A stretch of DNA of 64,000 nucleotides. Origin: Streptomyces sp. NRRL F-5126 (GTDB lineage: Bacteria; Actinomycetota; Actinomycetes; Streptomycetales; Streptomycetaceae). Of the stretch, positions 27,610 through 36,916 are shown in pieces (the first letter of the stretch is position 1; every line of letters begins with the position of its first letter). The notes below the pieces were generated by a model. It was not told the origin of the DNA and searched no databases. It saw nothing but the letters and a program-made list of their open reading frames with translations. A program made the position numbers and the translations under genes. The stretch covers positions 186,001 to 250,000 of the forward strand of contig NZ_JOFZ01000012.1 of assembly GCF_000721265.1 (NCBI RefSeq). Reading direction: 5' to 3'.

Positions 27610-29202
27610 TCAGCGCAGGGAGCGCATGTCCAGGTGGCGCAGCACGCGGTCCACGATCTCCGGGTCCGCGCCCGGCTCGTTCCTCGCCGACAGCACCTCG
27701 TGCCGCGCGGCCGACATCATGTCCCGCTGGATGCGCCGCAGCGTCTTCGCGTAGGCCACGCGGCGCGCGAACCATTCCTTGCGCTCGTCCTCCACGACGA
27801 TCGGGCTGATCCGCGCCCCGATGTCGAACGCCGTCCGCGTCAGCCGCTCGGTGAGCTCGTCGGGCAGGTTCTCGACGTCCTCGATCTCCTTCAGCCGGTG
27901 CCGTGCCGCGCGCGCCGCGCGTACCGCGAGGCCGTGTTCGAGCTTGCGCTCCGCGTCCGCGTCGGACGTCACGCCGAGGCGCCGCACGAGCCACGGGAGG
28001 GTGAGCCCCTGGACCACGAGCGTCGCTATGATCACCGAGAACGCGATGAAGACGATCTCGTCCCGGCCCGGGAACGGGTGCCCGTCGTCCGTCGTCAGCG
28101 GCACACCGAGCGCCAGCGCGACCGAGGCCACCCCCCGCATCCCCGACCACCACATGACGACGCTCTCCCGCCAGCTGGTCGGGATCTCCTCGTCCAGGTC
28201 GCGCAGCGAGTGCAGTTTCCTCGTGACCCAGGCCGCCGGCAGCAGGTAGAGGAACCGTACGACCACGACGACGCCCGCGATCGTCGCGCCCCACCTGACC
28301 AGGCTCCACACGTGGCCCCCGCCGATGCCGAACGCGTTGTGCAGTTCCAGGCCGATGAGACCGAAGGCGACGCCGGTGACGAGCGTGTCCACGACCTCCC
28401 AGAACGAGTTGCCCGCGAGACGGCCCATGACGTCGTCCGCGTCCGCCGTGTGTTCGGCGAGGAAGAGCGCCGCGGTGAGCACCGCGAGCACGCCGGAGCC
28501 GTGCAGTTCGTCCGCCAGCACGTAGCTGACGAAGGGCACGAGCAGGGTGAGGCCGATCTGCAGCGTCGCGTCGCCCAGCAGTGACATCAGCTTGTTGGAC
28601 AGCCAGCCGAGCCCCAGGCCCACGGCCACGGCGACCACCGCGGAAAGGACCAGCTCCCCGGCGGCCTCCGGCCAGGAGAACGTGCCGCTGACGACGGCCG
28701 CGATCGCCACGTCGTACAGCACGATCGCGGCGACATCGTTGAACAGCCCCTCGCCCTCAAGGATCGACACGAGCCGCCTCGGCAGCCCGAGCGACCCGGC
28801 GACGGCCGTCGCCGCGACCGGGTCGGGCGGCGCGACCAGCGCACCGAGCGCGACGGCCGCCGCGACGGGCAGTCCCGGCACGATGGAGTTCGCGACGGTC
28901 GCGACGGCGACCGTGGTGATGAAGACGAGCGCGACCGCGAGCAGGAAGATAGGACGCTTGTTCGCGGCGAACTGCCGCCAGGACGTGCGCTGCACCGCCG
29001 CGTACAGCAGGGGTGGCAGCAGCAGCGGCAGGATGTACTGGGGCGGCACGTGCACGTTCGGCACGAACGGCAGCAGCGCGCACACGATCCCGATGAGCGT
29101 CATCAGCACCGGCGGCGGCAGCCCGAGGCGCGTCCCGAGGGGCACGGTCACCACCGCTCCCACCAACAGCAGGAGCAGCAGGGCCAACTGGTCCACGGTC
29201 AT
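27610..29202 (-). CDS. Na+/H+ antiporter (CPA1 family)
   Basis: The 530-aa product has about 12 membrane helices and the CPA1 hallmark APPDPVAATAV, with the ion-binding Asp, in the unwound helix 4-5 region, plus EGLFNDVAAIVLYD. A roughly 110-residue cytoplasmic C-terminal tail, charged and helical, follows (LEHGLAVRAARAARHRLKEI...). The ATG at 29202 has a GGAGG site. It converges with the MscS gene. Three GATCACAGC repeats lie 24-57 bp upstream of the start. Confidence 0.92.
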   Translation of the reverse strand: MTVDQLALLLLLLVGAVVTVPLGTRLGLPPPVLMTLIGIVCALLPFVPNVHVPPQYILPLLLPPLLYAAVQRTSWRQFAANKRPIFLLAVALVFITTVAVATVANSIVPGLPVAAAVALGALVAPPDPVAATAVAGSLGLPRRLVSILEGEGLFNDVAAIVLYDVAIAAVVSGTFSWPEAAGELVLSAVVAVAVGLGLGWLSNKLMSLLGDATLQIGLTLLVPFVSYVLADELHGSGVLAVLTAALFLAEHTADADDVMGRLAGNSFWEVVDTLVTGVAFGLIGLELHNAFGIGGGHVWSLVRWGATIAGVVVVVRFLYLLPAAWVTRKLHSLRDLDEEIPTSWRESVVMWWSGMRGVASVALALGVPLTTDDGHPFPGRDEIVFIAFSVIIATLVVQGLTLPWLVRRLGVTSDADAERKLEHGLAVRAARAARHRLKEIEDVENLPDELTERLTRTAFDIGARISPIVVEDERKEWFARRVAYAKTLRRIQRDMMSAARHEVLSARNEPGADPEIVDRVLRHLDMRSLR

Positions 29203-29225
29203 GCCTCCGACGATGTTCTCGGGCC

Positions 29226-29259
29226 GCTGTGATCAGGCTGTGATCGGATCGCTGTGATC
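29226..29259 (-). promoter_or_regulatory. Triple direct repeat upstream of the antiporter gene
   Basis: The 9-mer GCTGTGATC (GATCACAGC on the coding strand of the antiporter) occurs at 29226-29234, 29237-29245 and 29251-29259, with steps of 11 and 14 bp. It lies between -24 and -58 relative to the antiporter ATG. About one helical turn between two copies suggests protein binding, but no known operator is recognised. Confidence 0.55.
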
Positions 29260-29378
29260 ACGCGGCTCCAGCCTGCCAGCTCGCGGCGCGCGCAGGGCGC
29301 ACGTCCTCCGTGACGCGCCTCACCAGGGGCCGGGCCCGCGGACTCCCCGCGGCCCTCACAGCCCGGCGGACCAGCGCC

Positions 29379-29855
29379 TCACAGGGCCCGCCGCATCGAG
29401 CGGTGCGGGATGCCTGCGTCGAGGAACTCCCCGCCGTACGCCGCGTATCCGAGCCGCTCGTAGAACCCCGTCGCGTGCGTCTGCGCGTGCAGGTCCACCG
29501 CGGTGAGCCCGGCGGCGCGCGCCGCGTCCTCGATACCGCGCACGAGCGCCGCGCCGACGCCGCTCCCGCGCGCCGCGCGCGTCACGGCGAGCCTGCCCAG
29601 CGAGCCGGTCCCCGGGTCGCCGCCGGTCACGTCGGCGGCGCCGGGCCCGTGCAGCAGCCGCCCGGTGCCGAGGGCGCCACCGTCCGCACCGACCGCGAGC
29701 ACCTGGAGCGCGTCGCCGTCGCGTCCGTCGTACTCGAGCTCCTCGGGCACGCCCTGCTCGGCGACGAAGACGTCCCTGCGCACCGCGAAGCACGCGGCCA
29801 GGTCCGCGGGACCCTCGGCGATGCGCACCGCGTACGCGGCCACCCGGCCGCTCAC
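29379..29855 (-). CDS. GNAT-family N-acetyltransferase
   Basis: The 158-aa product has the GNAT acetyl-CoA motif A ([27 protein letters not shown]) and motif B ([14 protein letters not shown]), with an N-terminal [15 protein letters not shown] segment seen in the ElaA-like group. Substrate unknown. GTG 29855 overlaps the rluD stop in GTGA form, so it is translated with the pseudouridine synthase. Confidence 0.9.
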   Translation of the reverse strand: MSGRVAAYAVRIAEGPADLAACFAVRRDVFVAEQGVPEELEYDGRDGDALQVLAVGADGGALGTGRLLHGPGAADVTGGDPGTGSLGRLAVTRAARGSGVGAALVRGIEDAARAAGLTAVDLHAQTHATGFYERLGYAAYGGEFLDAGIPHRSMRRAL

Positions 29856-30763
29856 GCGTTGCTCTCCCGGCTGACGGTGTCGAGCGCGTGCTGCAGGTCG
29901 GCGGGGTAGTCGCTGGTGAACTCGACCCATTCGCCGTCCGCCGGGTGCTCGAAGCCGAGGCTGACGGCGTGCAGCCACTGCCGTGTCAGGCCGAGGCGCT
30001 TGGCGAGGGTCGGGTCGGCCCCGTACGTCAGGTCGCCGACGCACGGGTGGCGGTGCGCGGACATGTGGACCCTGATCTGGTGCGTGCGGCCGGTCTCCAG
30101 CTTGATGGACAGCAGGGACGCGGCCCTGAACGCCTCCATCAGGTCGTAGTGCGTGACGGAGGGCTTCCCGTCGACGGTGACCGCCCACTTGTAGTCGGCG
30201 GTGGGGTGGCGGCCGACCGGGGCGTCGATGGTGCCGCTCATCGGATCGGGCAGGCCCTGGACGAGCGCGTGGTAGCGCTTGTCGACCGTCCGCTCCTTGA
30301 ACTGCCGCTTGAGCAGCGTGTAGGCACGCTCCGACTTCGCCACCACCATGAGGCCCGACGTGCCGACGTCGAGCCGGTGCACGATGCCCTGGCGCTCCGC
30401 CGCGCCCGAGGTGGACACGCGGAAGCCCGCCGCGGCGAGGCCGCCGATCACGGTCGGCCCGTGCCAGCCCGGGCTGGGGTGTGCCGCGACGCCGACCGGC
30501 TTGACGACGACCACGACATCGTCGTCGTCGTGCACGACGTCCATGCCCTCGACAGGCTCGGCGACGACCCGCACGGGGGCAGGAGCGCCCGGCATCTCCA
30601 CCTCCAGCCACGCGCCGGCGGTGACACGGTCCGACTTGCCCACGGTCACGCCGTCGACCTGGACCTTGCCCTGCGCGGCCAGCTCGGCCGCCTTCGTCCG
30701 GCTGAACCCGAAGACGCGTGCGAGGGCGGCGTCGACGCGCTCGCCCTCGAGGCCGTCGGGCAC
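29852..30763 (-). CDS. rluD: RluD-type 23S rRNA pseudouridine synthase
   Basis: The product has an N-terminal S4 RNA-binding domain ([30 protein letters not shown]) and the catalytic domain with the Asp in [27 protein letters not shown] and [10 protein letters not shown]. The first usual start codon after the lspA stop is GTG 30763 (303 aa). The [10 protein letters not shown] sequence just upstream looks family-like, so translation may begin at an unusual ATC or ATT around 30784; this is unproven. It modifies 23S rRNA. Confidence 0.92.
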   Translation of the reverse strand: MPDGLEGERVDAALARVFGFSRTKAAELAAQGKVQVDGVTVGKSDRVTAGAWLEVEMPGAPAPVRVVAEPVEGMDVVHDDDDVVVVVKPVGVAAHPSPGWHGPTVIGGLAAAGFRVSTSGAAERQGIVHRLDVGTSGLMVVAKSERAYTLLKRQFKERTVDKRYHALVQGLPDPMSGTIDAPVGRHPTADYKWAVTVDGKPSVTHYDLMEAFRAASLLSIKLETGRTHQIRVHMSAHRHPCVGDLTYGADPTLAKRLGLTRQWLHAVSLGFEHPADGEWVEFTSDYPADLQHALDTVSRESNA

Positions 30764-30821
30764 AGGGAGTGTTCTGATGTCCGGAATGATGCCCGTCCCG
30801 TAGTGAAGTGACCTGGCCGCG

Positions 30822-31385
30822 TCAGTTCCGGTGGACCGTCCCGTCCGGGTCGAGTCCGCGGAACGACAGCAGCACGACAAGGATGCCACCGCAGGTGATG
30901 GCCGAGTCGGCCAGGTTGAACACCGCGAAGTGCGCGGGGGCGATGAAGTCCACCACCGCACCCTCGAAGATACCGGGCGACCGGAAGACGCGGTCCGTGA
31001 GGTTGCCGAGGGCGCCGCCGAGCAGCAGGCCTAGCGCGATCGCCCAGGGCAGGCTGTAGAGCCTGCGGGCCAGCCGGGCGATCACCACGATCACCGCGGC
31101 GGCGATGATGGTGAAGATCACCGTGTAGGCGGCGCCGAGCCCGAACGCGGCGCCCGCGTTCCTGATCACCCTCAGTTCGAGGGCGTTGCCGAGCACCTTG
31201 ACGGGCTCGTGGTACTCCAGCTTGGCGACGACGAGCAGCTTGCTGCACAGGTCGAGGAGGTAGGCCACCACGGCGACGGCGAAGAGCGCGATGATCTTGC
31301 GCTTCCCCTTCGGCCGCTCGGCGGGTACCGCGGCCTCGTCGTCGTCAACGTCCGGCGTACCGATGATGCGCTCCGCCTCTGCCAC
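30822..31385 (-). CDS. lspA: Lipoprotein signal peptidase (signal peptidase II)
   Basis: LspA removes the signal peptide of diacylglyceryl-modified prolipoproteins. The 187-aa product has four membrane segments and the conserved [20 protein letters not shown] and DFI...FNLADSAI motifs with the two catalytic Asp. The hydrophilic N-terminus (about 35 residues) is longer than in E. coli, as usual in actinobacteria. It is followed by rluD after 58 bp. Confidence 0.96.
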   Translation of the reverse strand: MAEAERIIGTPDVDDDEAAVPAERPKGKRKIIALFAVAVVAYLLDLCSKLLVVAKLEYHEPVKVLGNALELRVIRNAGAAFGLGAAYTVIFTIIAAAVIVVIARLARRLYSLPWAIALGLLLGGALGNLTDRVFRSPGIFEGAVVDFIAPAHFAVFNLADSAITCGGILVVLLSFRGLDPDGTVHRN

Positions 31386-31482
31386 GTGAGTTCCTCGACA
31401 AGCTAGGTGAGAACCCGCCGGGTCCCTGGCGGGCCCTGCCGGTGCCTGTGTGGAAACGAGGGTACGGCACGAGAGCGGCTTC

Positions 31483-32973
31483 TCAGGCCCTGCGCTCCTG
31501 CTTCTGCTTGTCCTCCACGCAGAGGGTCGCCCGGGGGAACGCCTGCATCCTGGCCTTGCCGATCGGCTTGCCGCACACCTCGCACAGGCCGTACGTGCCC
31601 GCGTCGAGCCGCTGCAGGGCGCGCTCGGTCTGCTCCAGCATCTCGCGCGCGTTGCCCGCCAGTGCCATCTCGTGCTCGCGCGTGATGTTCTTCGTACCGG
31701 TGTCGGCCTCGTCGTCCCCGGCGCCGTCGGCCGAGTCCCGCATCAGCCCGGCGAGCGCACGCTCGGACGAGGTGATCTCGGCGGAGAGCCTGGCGGTCTC
31801 GTCCCTGAGGCCCGTGCGGGCCTCGGTCACCTCCGCCTCGCTCCAGGGCTCCTCGCCCGGCCGTACCGGCAGTTCTCCCGGCGCCACCGGGGCCGCGACG
31901 CCCGACGCCGCCCCGTCCCGCACCGCCGGGTCCTTTGCTGCGGCCGTGCCGGAACGGCCGCCCGCGGTCTTCTTCGCTGCCACCGTATGTGCTCCTGTCT
32001 CGTCGGCTGCCGCGTCCGCGGCCCTGCCCGCACCCGCGGTGTGCCCGCCGGTGCGTACTTCCCCGCCGGGCGCCGCGCCCTCACGGGCGGGGCCGCGCCG
32101 CGTCTCCTCGCCGGGGGCCCGGCGTGCCGGCGCCTTCTTTGCGGCGGCCTTTTTCGCCGCTGCCTTCTTGGCGGGCGCCGCCTTCCTGACGGCAGCCTGC
32201 TTGGCGGGCGCCGTCTTCTTCGCCGCCGTCTTCTTGGCGGCCGTCTTCTTGGCCGGCGTCTTCTTGGCGGGCGCCTCCCTGACGGGCGCCTCCTCGGCCG
32301 GTGCCTCCCTGGCGGGCGCCGTCTTCTTGGCCACCGCCTCCTTGGCCGGTGCCTCCCTGGCGAGCCCCGTCTTCTTGGCCACCGCCTCCCTGGCCTCCGG
32401 CGCCTCCCCGGCCACCGCATCCTTGGCCGGCGCCGTCCTCTTCGCGGCCGTCTTCTTGGCGTGCGCCTCCCTGACGGGCGCCCTCTTGGCTGGCGCCTCC
32501 CTGGCCGCCACCTCCTTGGCCACTGCCTCCTCGGCCGACGCCGTCCTCTTCGCGGCCGTCTTCTTCGCCGCCGTCTTCTTGGCGGCCGTCTTCTTGGCCG
32601 GCGTCTTCTTGGCCGGCGCCTCCCTGGCCGCCACCTCCTTGGCCACTGCCTCCACGGCCGACGCCGTCCTCTTCGCGGCCGTCTTCTTGCCGGGCGCCTC
32701 CCTGGCGGGTGCCTCCCTGGCGGGTGCCTCCCTGGCGGGTGCCTCCTCGGCCGGTGCCTCCCTGACCTCCAGCGCCTCCCTGGACCGCGCCTTCTTGGCC
32801 GGCGCCTCCCCGGCCACCGCATCCTTGGCCGGTGCCTCCCTGGTCGGCGCGCCGGCCGCGGGCGCGCCGTCTGCCGGCGGCTGCTCCGCCGCCGGCTGAT
32901 CGGCCTCCGGTCGCTCCGGGGACGACCCCTGGCCGGCCGCCGCGGATCCTGCCCTGGTCGTCTTCTTCGCCAT
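31483..32973 (-). CDS. DksA/TraR zinc-finger protein with long histone-H1-like repeat region
   Basis: The 496-aa protein has an N-terminal region of about 330 residues made of Lys/Ala/Pro/Glu repeats: AKKTAAKK blocks like histone H1 tails, mixed with [19 protein letters not shown] and SAxEAVAKE units. A linker, a coiled coil (about 380-450, [16 protein letters not shown]...) and a DksA/TraR finger follow. The finger has C464, C467 and C485, but position 488 is Asp (CVED) instead of the fourth Cys. DksA-like proteins bind RNA polymerase; the H1-like part should bind DNA. ATG 32973 is used. DNA repeats: 74 nt at 32492-32565 recur at 32615-32688 with one mismatch. Confidence 0.88.
   Translation of the reverse strand: MAKKTTRAGSAAAGQGSSPERPEADQPAAEQPPADGAPAAGAPTREAPAKDAVAGEAPAKKARSREALEVREAPAEEAPAREAPAREAPAREAPGKKTAAKRTASAVEAVAKEVAAREAPAKKTPAKKTAAKKTAAKKTAAKRTASAEEAVAKEVAAREAPAKRAPVREAHAKKTAAKRTAPAKDAVAGEAPEAREAVAKKTGLAREAPAKEAVAKKTAPAREAPAEEAPVREAPAKKTPAKKTAAKKTAAKKTAPAKQAAVRKAAPAKKAAAKKAAAKKAPARRAPGEETRRGPAREGAAPGGEVRTGGHTAGAGRAADAAADETGAHTVAAKKTAGGRSGTAAAKDPAVRDGAASGVAAPVAPGELPVRPGEEPWSEAEVTEARTGLRDETARLSAEITSSERALAGLMRDSADGAGDDEADTGTKNITREHEMALAGNAREMLEQTERALQRLDAGTYGLCEVCGKPIGKARMQAFPRATLCVEDKQKQERRA
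32492..32753 (-). repeat. Tandem and direct DNA repeats inside the DksA-like gene
   Basis: A 74-nt segment at 32492-32565 is repeated at 32615-32688 (123-nt step, one mismatch). From 32694 to 32753 a 15-nt unit coding Arg-Glu-Ala-Pro-Ala is repeated in tandem. Such arrays can change copy number by slippage while keeping the frame. Confidence 0.85.
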
Positions 32974-33270
32974 GGCCGCGGCTCCCTCACATTCCGTGAT
33001 CTTGCCCGGGGCTCGTGTTGGGACGATAAATCGACACCAGCCCGGCGGCAACGGGGCACGCCGCCCCTCCGGCCCTCTCCCCTGCTCTCTCGCCGTGCGC
33101 CTGCATCCGTTGTGCCCAGCTCTCCGCCGGGTAATCCGGCCCATCAGGCGCCGGGCAGCCGCCACGGGACCCGCCCGTCCGCATGTGGCCATTGGGGTCA
33201 CACGCGCCTGGTGGCCGGGCGCCAGGCAAAAGCGGTACTGCGCCGGCCGGCGCGGACCGTACACTGGGGC

Positions 33271-33547
33271 CAGCGAGAGGCGTGGATGGGGACGAGTAGC
33301 CCGAGAGCGGCCAGGAGCGACCCGGGGACGGTGCGAGCCCGGGGGCAGAGCGCGGTGCGAAGGATCACCCCTGAGCCGCCGGAAGAAAGCCCGTGGCACC
33401 GCGGCGGGTGACTAGACCCGGCAGCGCGACCCCAACGAGGGGGCCCGGGCACGCGCGTGCCCGGCGCCAAGGAGGGTGGTACCGCGGGAGCCGAGCGCTC
33501 TCGTCCCTCCGGACGGAGATGCCGCAGTCCGCCGGAGGAAGCGCCCG
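33271..33547 (+). promoter_or_regulatory. T-box riboswitch leader of ileS
   Basis: The leader carries the canonical T-box AGGGTGGTACCGCGG at 33473-33487, whose TGGT (33477-33480) pairs with the acceptor end of uncharged tRNA. An ATC (33364-33366), the Ile codon followed by A, is the likely specifier in a short Stem I. No U-tract terminator follows; GTCCCTCCGGACGGAG (33503-33518) and the GGAGGA ribosome site (33534-33539) suggest translational control, as known for actinobacterial ileS T-boxes. A -10 like TACACT is at 33260-33265. The rest of 32974-33270 is the divergent promoter region. Confidence 0.92.
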
Positions 33548-36500
33548 ATGACCGCATTGACCCCGCCCTCGCCGCAGTACCACCAGGTGCCGGCGCAGGT
33601 CGACCTGCCCGCGCTCGAGCACGCCGTGCTCGACTTCTGGCGCGAGTCCAGGATCTTCGCCAAGTCCATGGAGCGGACCGAGGGCCGCCCCGAGTGGGTG
33701 TTCAACGAGGGCCCGCCGACCGCCAACGGCATGCCGGGCGCGCACCACATCGAGGCACGCGTCTTCAAGGACGTCTTCCCGCGCTTTCGCACCATGCGCG
33801 GCTACCACGTGCCGCGCAAGGCGGGCTGGGACTGCCACGGCCTGCCGGTCGAGCTCGCCGTCGAGAAGGAGCTGGGCTTCGAGGGCAAGAAGGACATCGA
33901 GGCCTACGGCATCGCCGCGTTCAACGACAGGTGCCGCGCCTCGGTGACCCGGCACACGGACGCCTTCGCCGAGCTCACGAACCGCATGGGCTACTGGCTC
34001 GACATGGACAACGCGTACTGGACGATGAGTCCCGAGTACGTCGACTCCGTCTGGTGGTCGCTCAAGCAGATCTTCGGCAAGGGCCTGCTCGTGCAGGACT
34101 ACCGCGTCGCTCCGTGGTGCCCCAAGGACGAGACGGGCCTGTCGGACCACGAGCTGGCGCAGGGGTACGAGACGGTCGTCGACCCGTCCGTCTACGTGCG
34201 CTTCCCGCTGACGTCGGGGCCGCTCGCCGGCGAGGCGTCGATGCTGGTGTGGACGACCACGCCCTGGACGCTCGTGTCGAACACGGCCGTCGCGGCTCAT
34301 CCCGACGTGCGGTACGTCGTCGCGACGGACGGGACCGAGAAGCTGGTGGTGGCCGAGCCGCTGCTGGCCGAGGCGCTGGGCGAAGGATGGGAGGCCACGG
34401 GCACGTCGTTCACCGGCAAGGAGATGGAGCGGTGGACGTACGACCGCCCCTTCGACCTGGTGGAGTTCCCCGCCGGTGTCCCCGCGCACTTCGTCGTCAA
34501 CGCCGAGTACGTCACCACAGGGGACGGCACCGGCCTCGTCCACCAGTCCCCCGCCTTCGGTGAGGAGGACCTCCTGGTCGGCCGCGCCTACGGGCTGCCC
34601 GTGGTGAACCCCGTACGCCCCGACGGCACCTTCGCGCCGGACGTGCCGCTCGTCGGCGGCGTCTTCTTCAAGAAGGCCGACGAGGCGCTGACGGAGGACC
34701 TGCGCGCGCGCGGCCTGCTGCTGAGGCACCTGCCGTACGAGCACAGCTACCCGCACTGCTGGCGCTGCCACACCGCGCTGCTCTACTACGCGCAGCCGTC
34801 CTGGTACATCCGTACGACGGCTGTGAAGGACCGGCTGATCGAGGAGAACGAGAAGACCAACTGGTTCCCCGAGTCGGTCAAGCACGGCCGGTACGGCGAC
34901 TGGCTGGACAACAACGTCGACTGGGCGCTGTCCCGCAAGCGCTACTGGGGCACCCCGCTGCCGATCTGGCGCTGCGCGGGCGAGGAGGGCCACCTCACGT
35001 GCGTCGGCTCGCGCGCGGAGCTCACCGAGCTCACGGGCACCGACCAGTCCGAACTCGACCCGCACCGCCCGTTCATCGACGCGGTCACCTTCGCCTGCCC
35101 GCAGTGCGGTGAGACGGCGACGCGCGTGGACGAGGTGATCGACGCCTGGTACGACTCGGGCTCGATGCCGTTCGCCCAGTACGGCTACCCGTACAAGAAC
35201 AAGGAGCTGTTCGAGCGGCGCTACCCGGCGCAGTTCATCAGCGAGGCGATCGACCAGACGCGCGGGTGGTTCTACACGCTGATGGCCATCGGCACGCTCG
35301 TCTTCGACCAGTCGTCGTACGAGAACGTGGTCTGCCTGGGGCACATCCTCGCCGAGGACGGCAGGAAGATGTCCAAGCACCTGGGCAACATCCTCGAACC
35401 GATCCCGCTGATGGACCAGCACGGCGCCGACGCGGTGCGCTGGTTCATGGCGGCGGGCGGGTCGCCGTGGGCCGCGCGCCGTGTCGGGCACAACACGATC
35501 CAGGAAGTCGTCCGCAAGACGCTGCTGACGTACTGGAACACGGTGGCCTTCCAGGCGCTGTACGCGCGCACGTCGGGGTGGGCCCCGTCCGCGGCCGACT
35601 CGCTGCCCGCCGACCGGCCGCTGCTCGACCGGTGGCTGCTGGGCGAGGCGCACGCGCTGGTCGCCGAGGCGACGCGGGCGATGGAGGCGTACGACACGCA
35701 GCGCACGGGCAAGTTGCTGTCCGCGTTCGTCGACGACCTGTCGAACTGGTACGTGCGCCGCTCCCGCCGCCGCTTCTGGCAGGGCGACAAGGCGGCGCTG
35801 CGCACGCTGCACGAAGTGCTGGAGACGGTGACGCGCCTGATGGCGCCGCTGACGCCGTTCATCACCGAGCGGGTGTGGCAGGACCTGGTCGTCCCCGTGA
35901 CGCCGGACGCGCCGGAGTCGGTGCACCTGGCGAGCTGGCCCGAGGCCGACCCGTCGGCGGTCGACCCGGAGTTGTCGCGGCAGATGGCGCTGGTGCGGCG
36001 GCTGGTCGAGCTGGGCCGTGCGACGCGCGCCGAGTCGGGCGTGAAGACGCGCCAGCCGCTGTCGCGCGCGCTGATCGCGGCCGCCGGGTTCGAGGCGCTG
36101 CCCGAGGGCCTGCGCGAGCAGATCACGGACGAGCTGAACGTGTCGTCGCTCGCGTCGCTTTCCGAGGTGGGCGGCTCGCTGGTGGAGACGACCGCGAAGG
36201 CGAACTTCCGTGCGCTCGGCAAGCGGTTCGGCAAGCGCGTCCAGGAGGTGGCGAAGGCCGTCGCGGCGGCGGACGCGGCACAGCTGTCGCGCGCGCTGCG
36301 CGAGGGCACGGCGTCGGTGGACGTCGAGGGCGAGAGCGTCTCGCTGGCGCCGGACGAGGTGATCATCACGGAGACCCCGCGCGAGGGGTGGTCGGTGGCG
36401 TCCGACTCGGGTGCCACCGTCGCGCTCGACCTGGAGATCAGCCCCGAGCTGCGCCTCGCGGGCCTGGCGAGGGACGCGATCCGGCTGATCCAGGAGGCAC

Positions 36501-36712
36501 GCAAGAACAGCGGCCTCGACGTGGCGGACCGTATCGCCCTGCGCTGGGTGACGACATCGGATGAGGCGCGGGCGGCTCTGACCAGGCACGCGAAGCTGAT
36601 CTCCGACGAGGTGCTGGCGACGGACTTCGCGGAGGGCGGCCCGGACGGCACGTACGGGTCGCCGTTCACGGACGAGGGCCTCGGCCTCACGTTCCACCTG
36701 CGCAAGGCGTGA
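33548..36712 (+). CDS. ileS: Isoleucyl-tRNA synthetase, type 2 with GxHH signature
   Basis: IleRS charges tRNA-Ile. The 1054-aa product has the class I synthetase core, an editing CP1 insert (WTTTPWTLVSNTA), KMSKH in DGRKMSKHLGN, and the anticodon domain FWQGDKAALRTLHEVLETVTR. At the usual HIGH site it reads GAHH (residues 64-67 in PPTANGMPGAHHIEAR). This swapped GxHH form marks some type-2 (eukaryote-like) IleRS enzymes linked to very strong mupirocin resistance. The long C-terminal extension lacks the bacterial type-1 zinc finger. ATG 33548 follows GGAGGA eight bases upstream, under T-box control. Confidence 0.97.
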   Translation: MTALTPPSPQYHQVPAQVDLPALEHAVLDFWRESRIFAKSMERTEGRPEWVFNEGPPTANGMPGAHHIEARVFKDVFPRFRTMRGYHVPRKAGWDCHGLPVELAVEKELGFEGKKDIEAYGIAAFNDRCRASVTRHTDAFAELTNRMGYWLDMDNAYWTMSPEYVDSVWWSLKQIFGKGLLVQDYRVAPWCPKDETGLSDHELAQGYETVVDPSVYVRFPLTSGPLAGEASMLVWTTTPWTLVSNTAVAAHPDVRYVVATDGTEKLVVAEPLLAEALGEGWEATGTSFTGKEMERWTYDRPFDLVEFPAGVPAHFVVNAEYVTTGDGTGLVHQSPAFGEEDLLVGRAYGLPVVNPVRPDGTFAPDVPLVGGVFFKKADEALTEDLRARGLLLRHLPYEHSYPHCWRCHTALLYYAQPSWYIRTTAVKDRLIEENEKTNWFPESVKHGRYGDWLDNNVDWALSRKRYWGTPLPIWRCAGEEGHLTCVGSRAELTELTGTDQSELDPHRPFIDAVTFACPQCGETATRVDEVIDAWYDSGSMPFAQYGYPYKNKELFERRYPAQFISEAIDQTRGWFYTLMAIGTLVFDQSSYENVVCLGHILAEDGRKMSKHLGNILEPIPLMDQHGADAVRWFMAAGGSPWAARRVGHNTIQEVVRKTLLTYWNTVAFQALYARTSGWAPSAADSLPADRPLLDRWLLGEAHALVAEATRAMEAYDTQRTGKLLSAFVDDLSNWYVRRSRRRFWQGDKAALRTLHEVLETVTRLMAPLTPFITERVWQDLVVPVTPDAPESVHLASWPEADPSAVDPELSRQMALVRRLVELGRATRAESGVKTRQPLSRALIAAAGFEALPEGLREQITDELNVSSLASLSEVGGSLVETTAKANFRALGKRFGKRVQEVAKAVAAADAAQLSRALREGTASVDVEGESVSLAPDEVIITETPREGWSVASDSGATVALDLEISPELRLAGLARDAIRLIQEARKNSGLDVADRIALRWVTTSDEARAALTRHAKLISDEVLATDFAEGGPDGTYGSPFTDEGLGLTFHLRKA

Positions 36713-36718
36713 CACCAA

Positions 36719-36767
36719 GGCCGGCCGCCGCCCTGCTCCCCTCGTGGGACGACGGGGGCGGCCGGCC
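36719..36767 (+). terminator. ileS terminator hairpin
   Basis: An 11-bp perfect stem, 36719-36729 with 36757-36767 (GGCCGGCCGCC), starts six bases after the ileS stop. The loop is 27 nt. Confidence 0.65.
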
Positions 36768-36817
36768 CTGATTCGCCGCGGACGGCGAGTGCGTCCGCGG
36801 CGATCGGACACGCGGAA

Positions 36818-36857
36818 AGGGCCGGGCCCGGGTCTCGTAAGACCCGGGCCCGGCCCT
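36818..36857. terminator. 18-bp bidirectional terminator between ileS and divIVA
   Basis: A perfect 18-bp stem (36818-36835 with 36840-36857) closed by a CGTA tetraloop, between convergent ileS (ends 36712) and divIVA (ends 36917). An A-rich flank (GGAAAGGG) on the left reads as a short U run for the minus strand. It can serve both genes. Confidence 0.85.
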
Positions 36858-36916
36858 GCGTCCTGCCTGCCGACGGCGGACGTTCGCTCACACGCGCCGC
36901 ATCGGCGCGCGCCCGC

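Noticed and set aside
33365..36811. 1148-codon minus-strand frame opposite ileS
   Set aside because: Shadow of ileS; the product is Arg/His/Val-rich without any domain.
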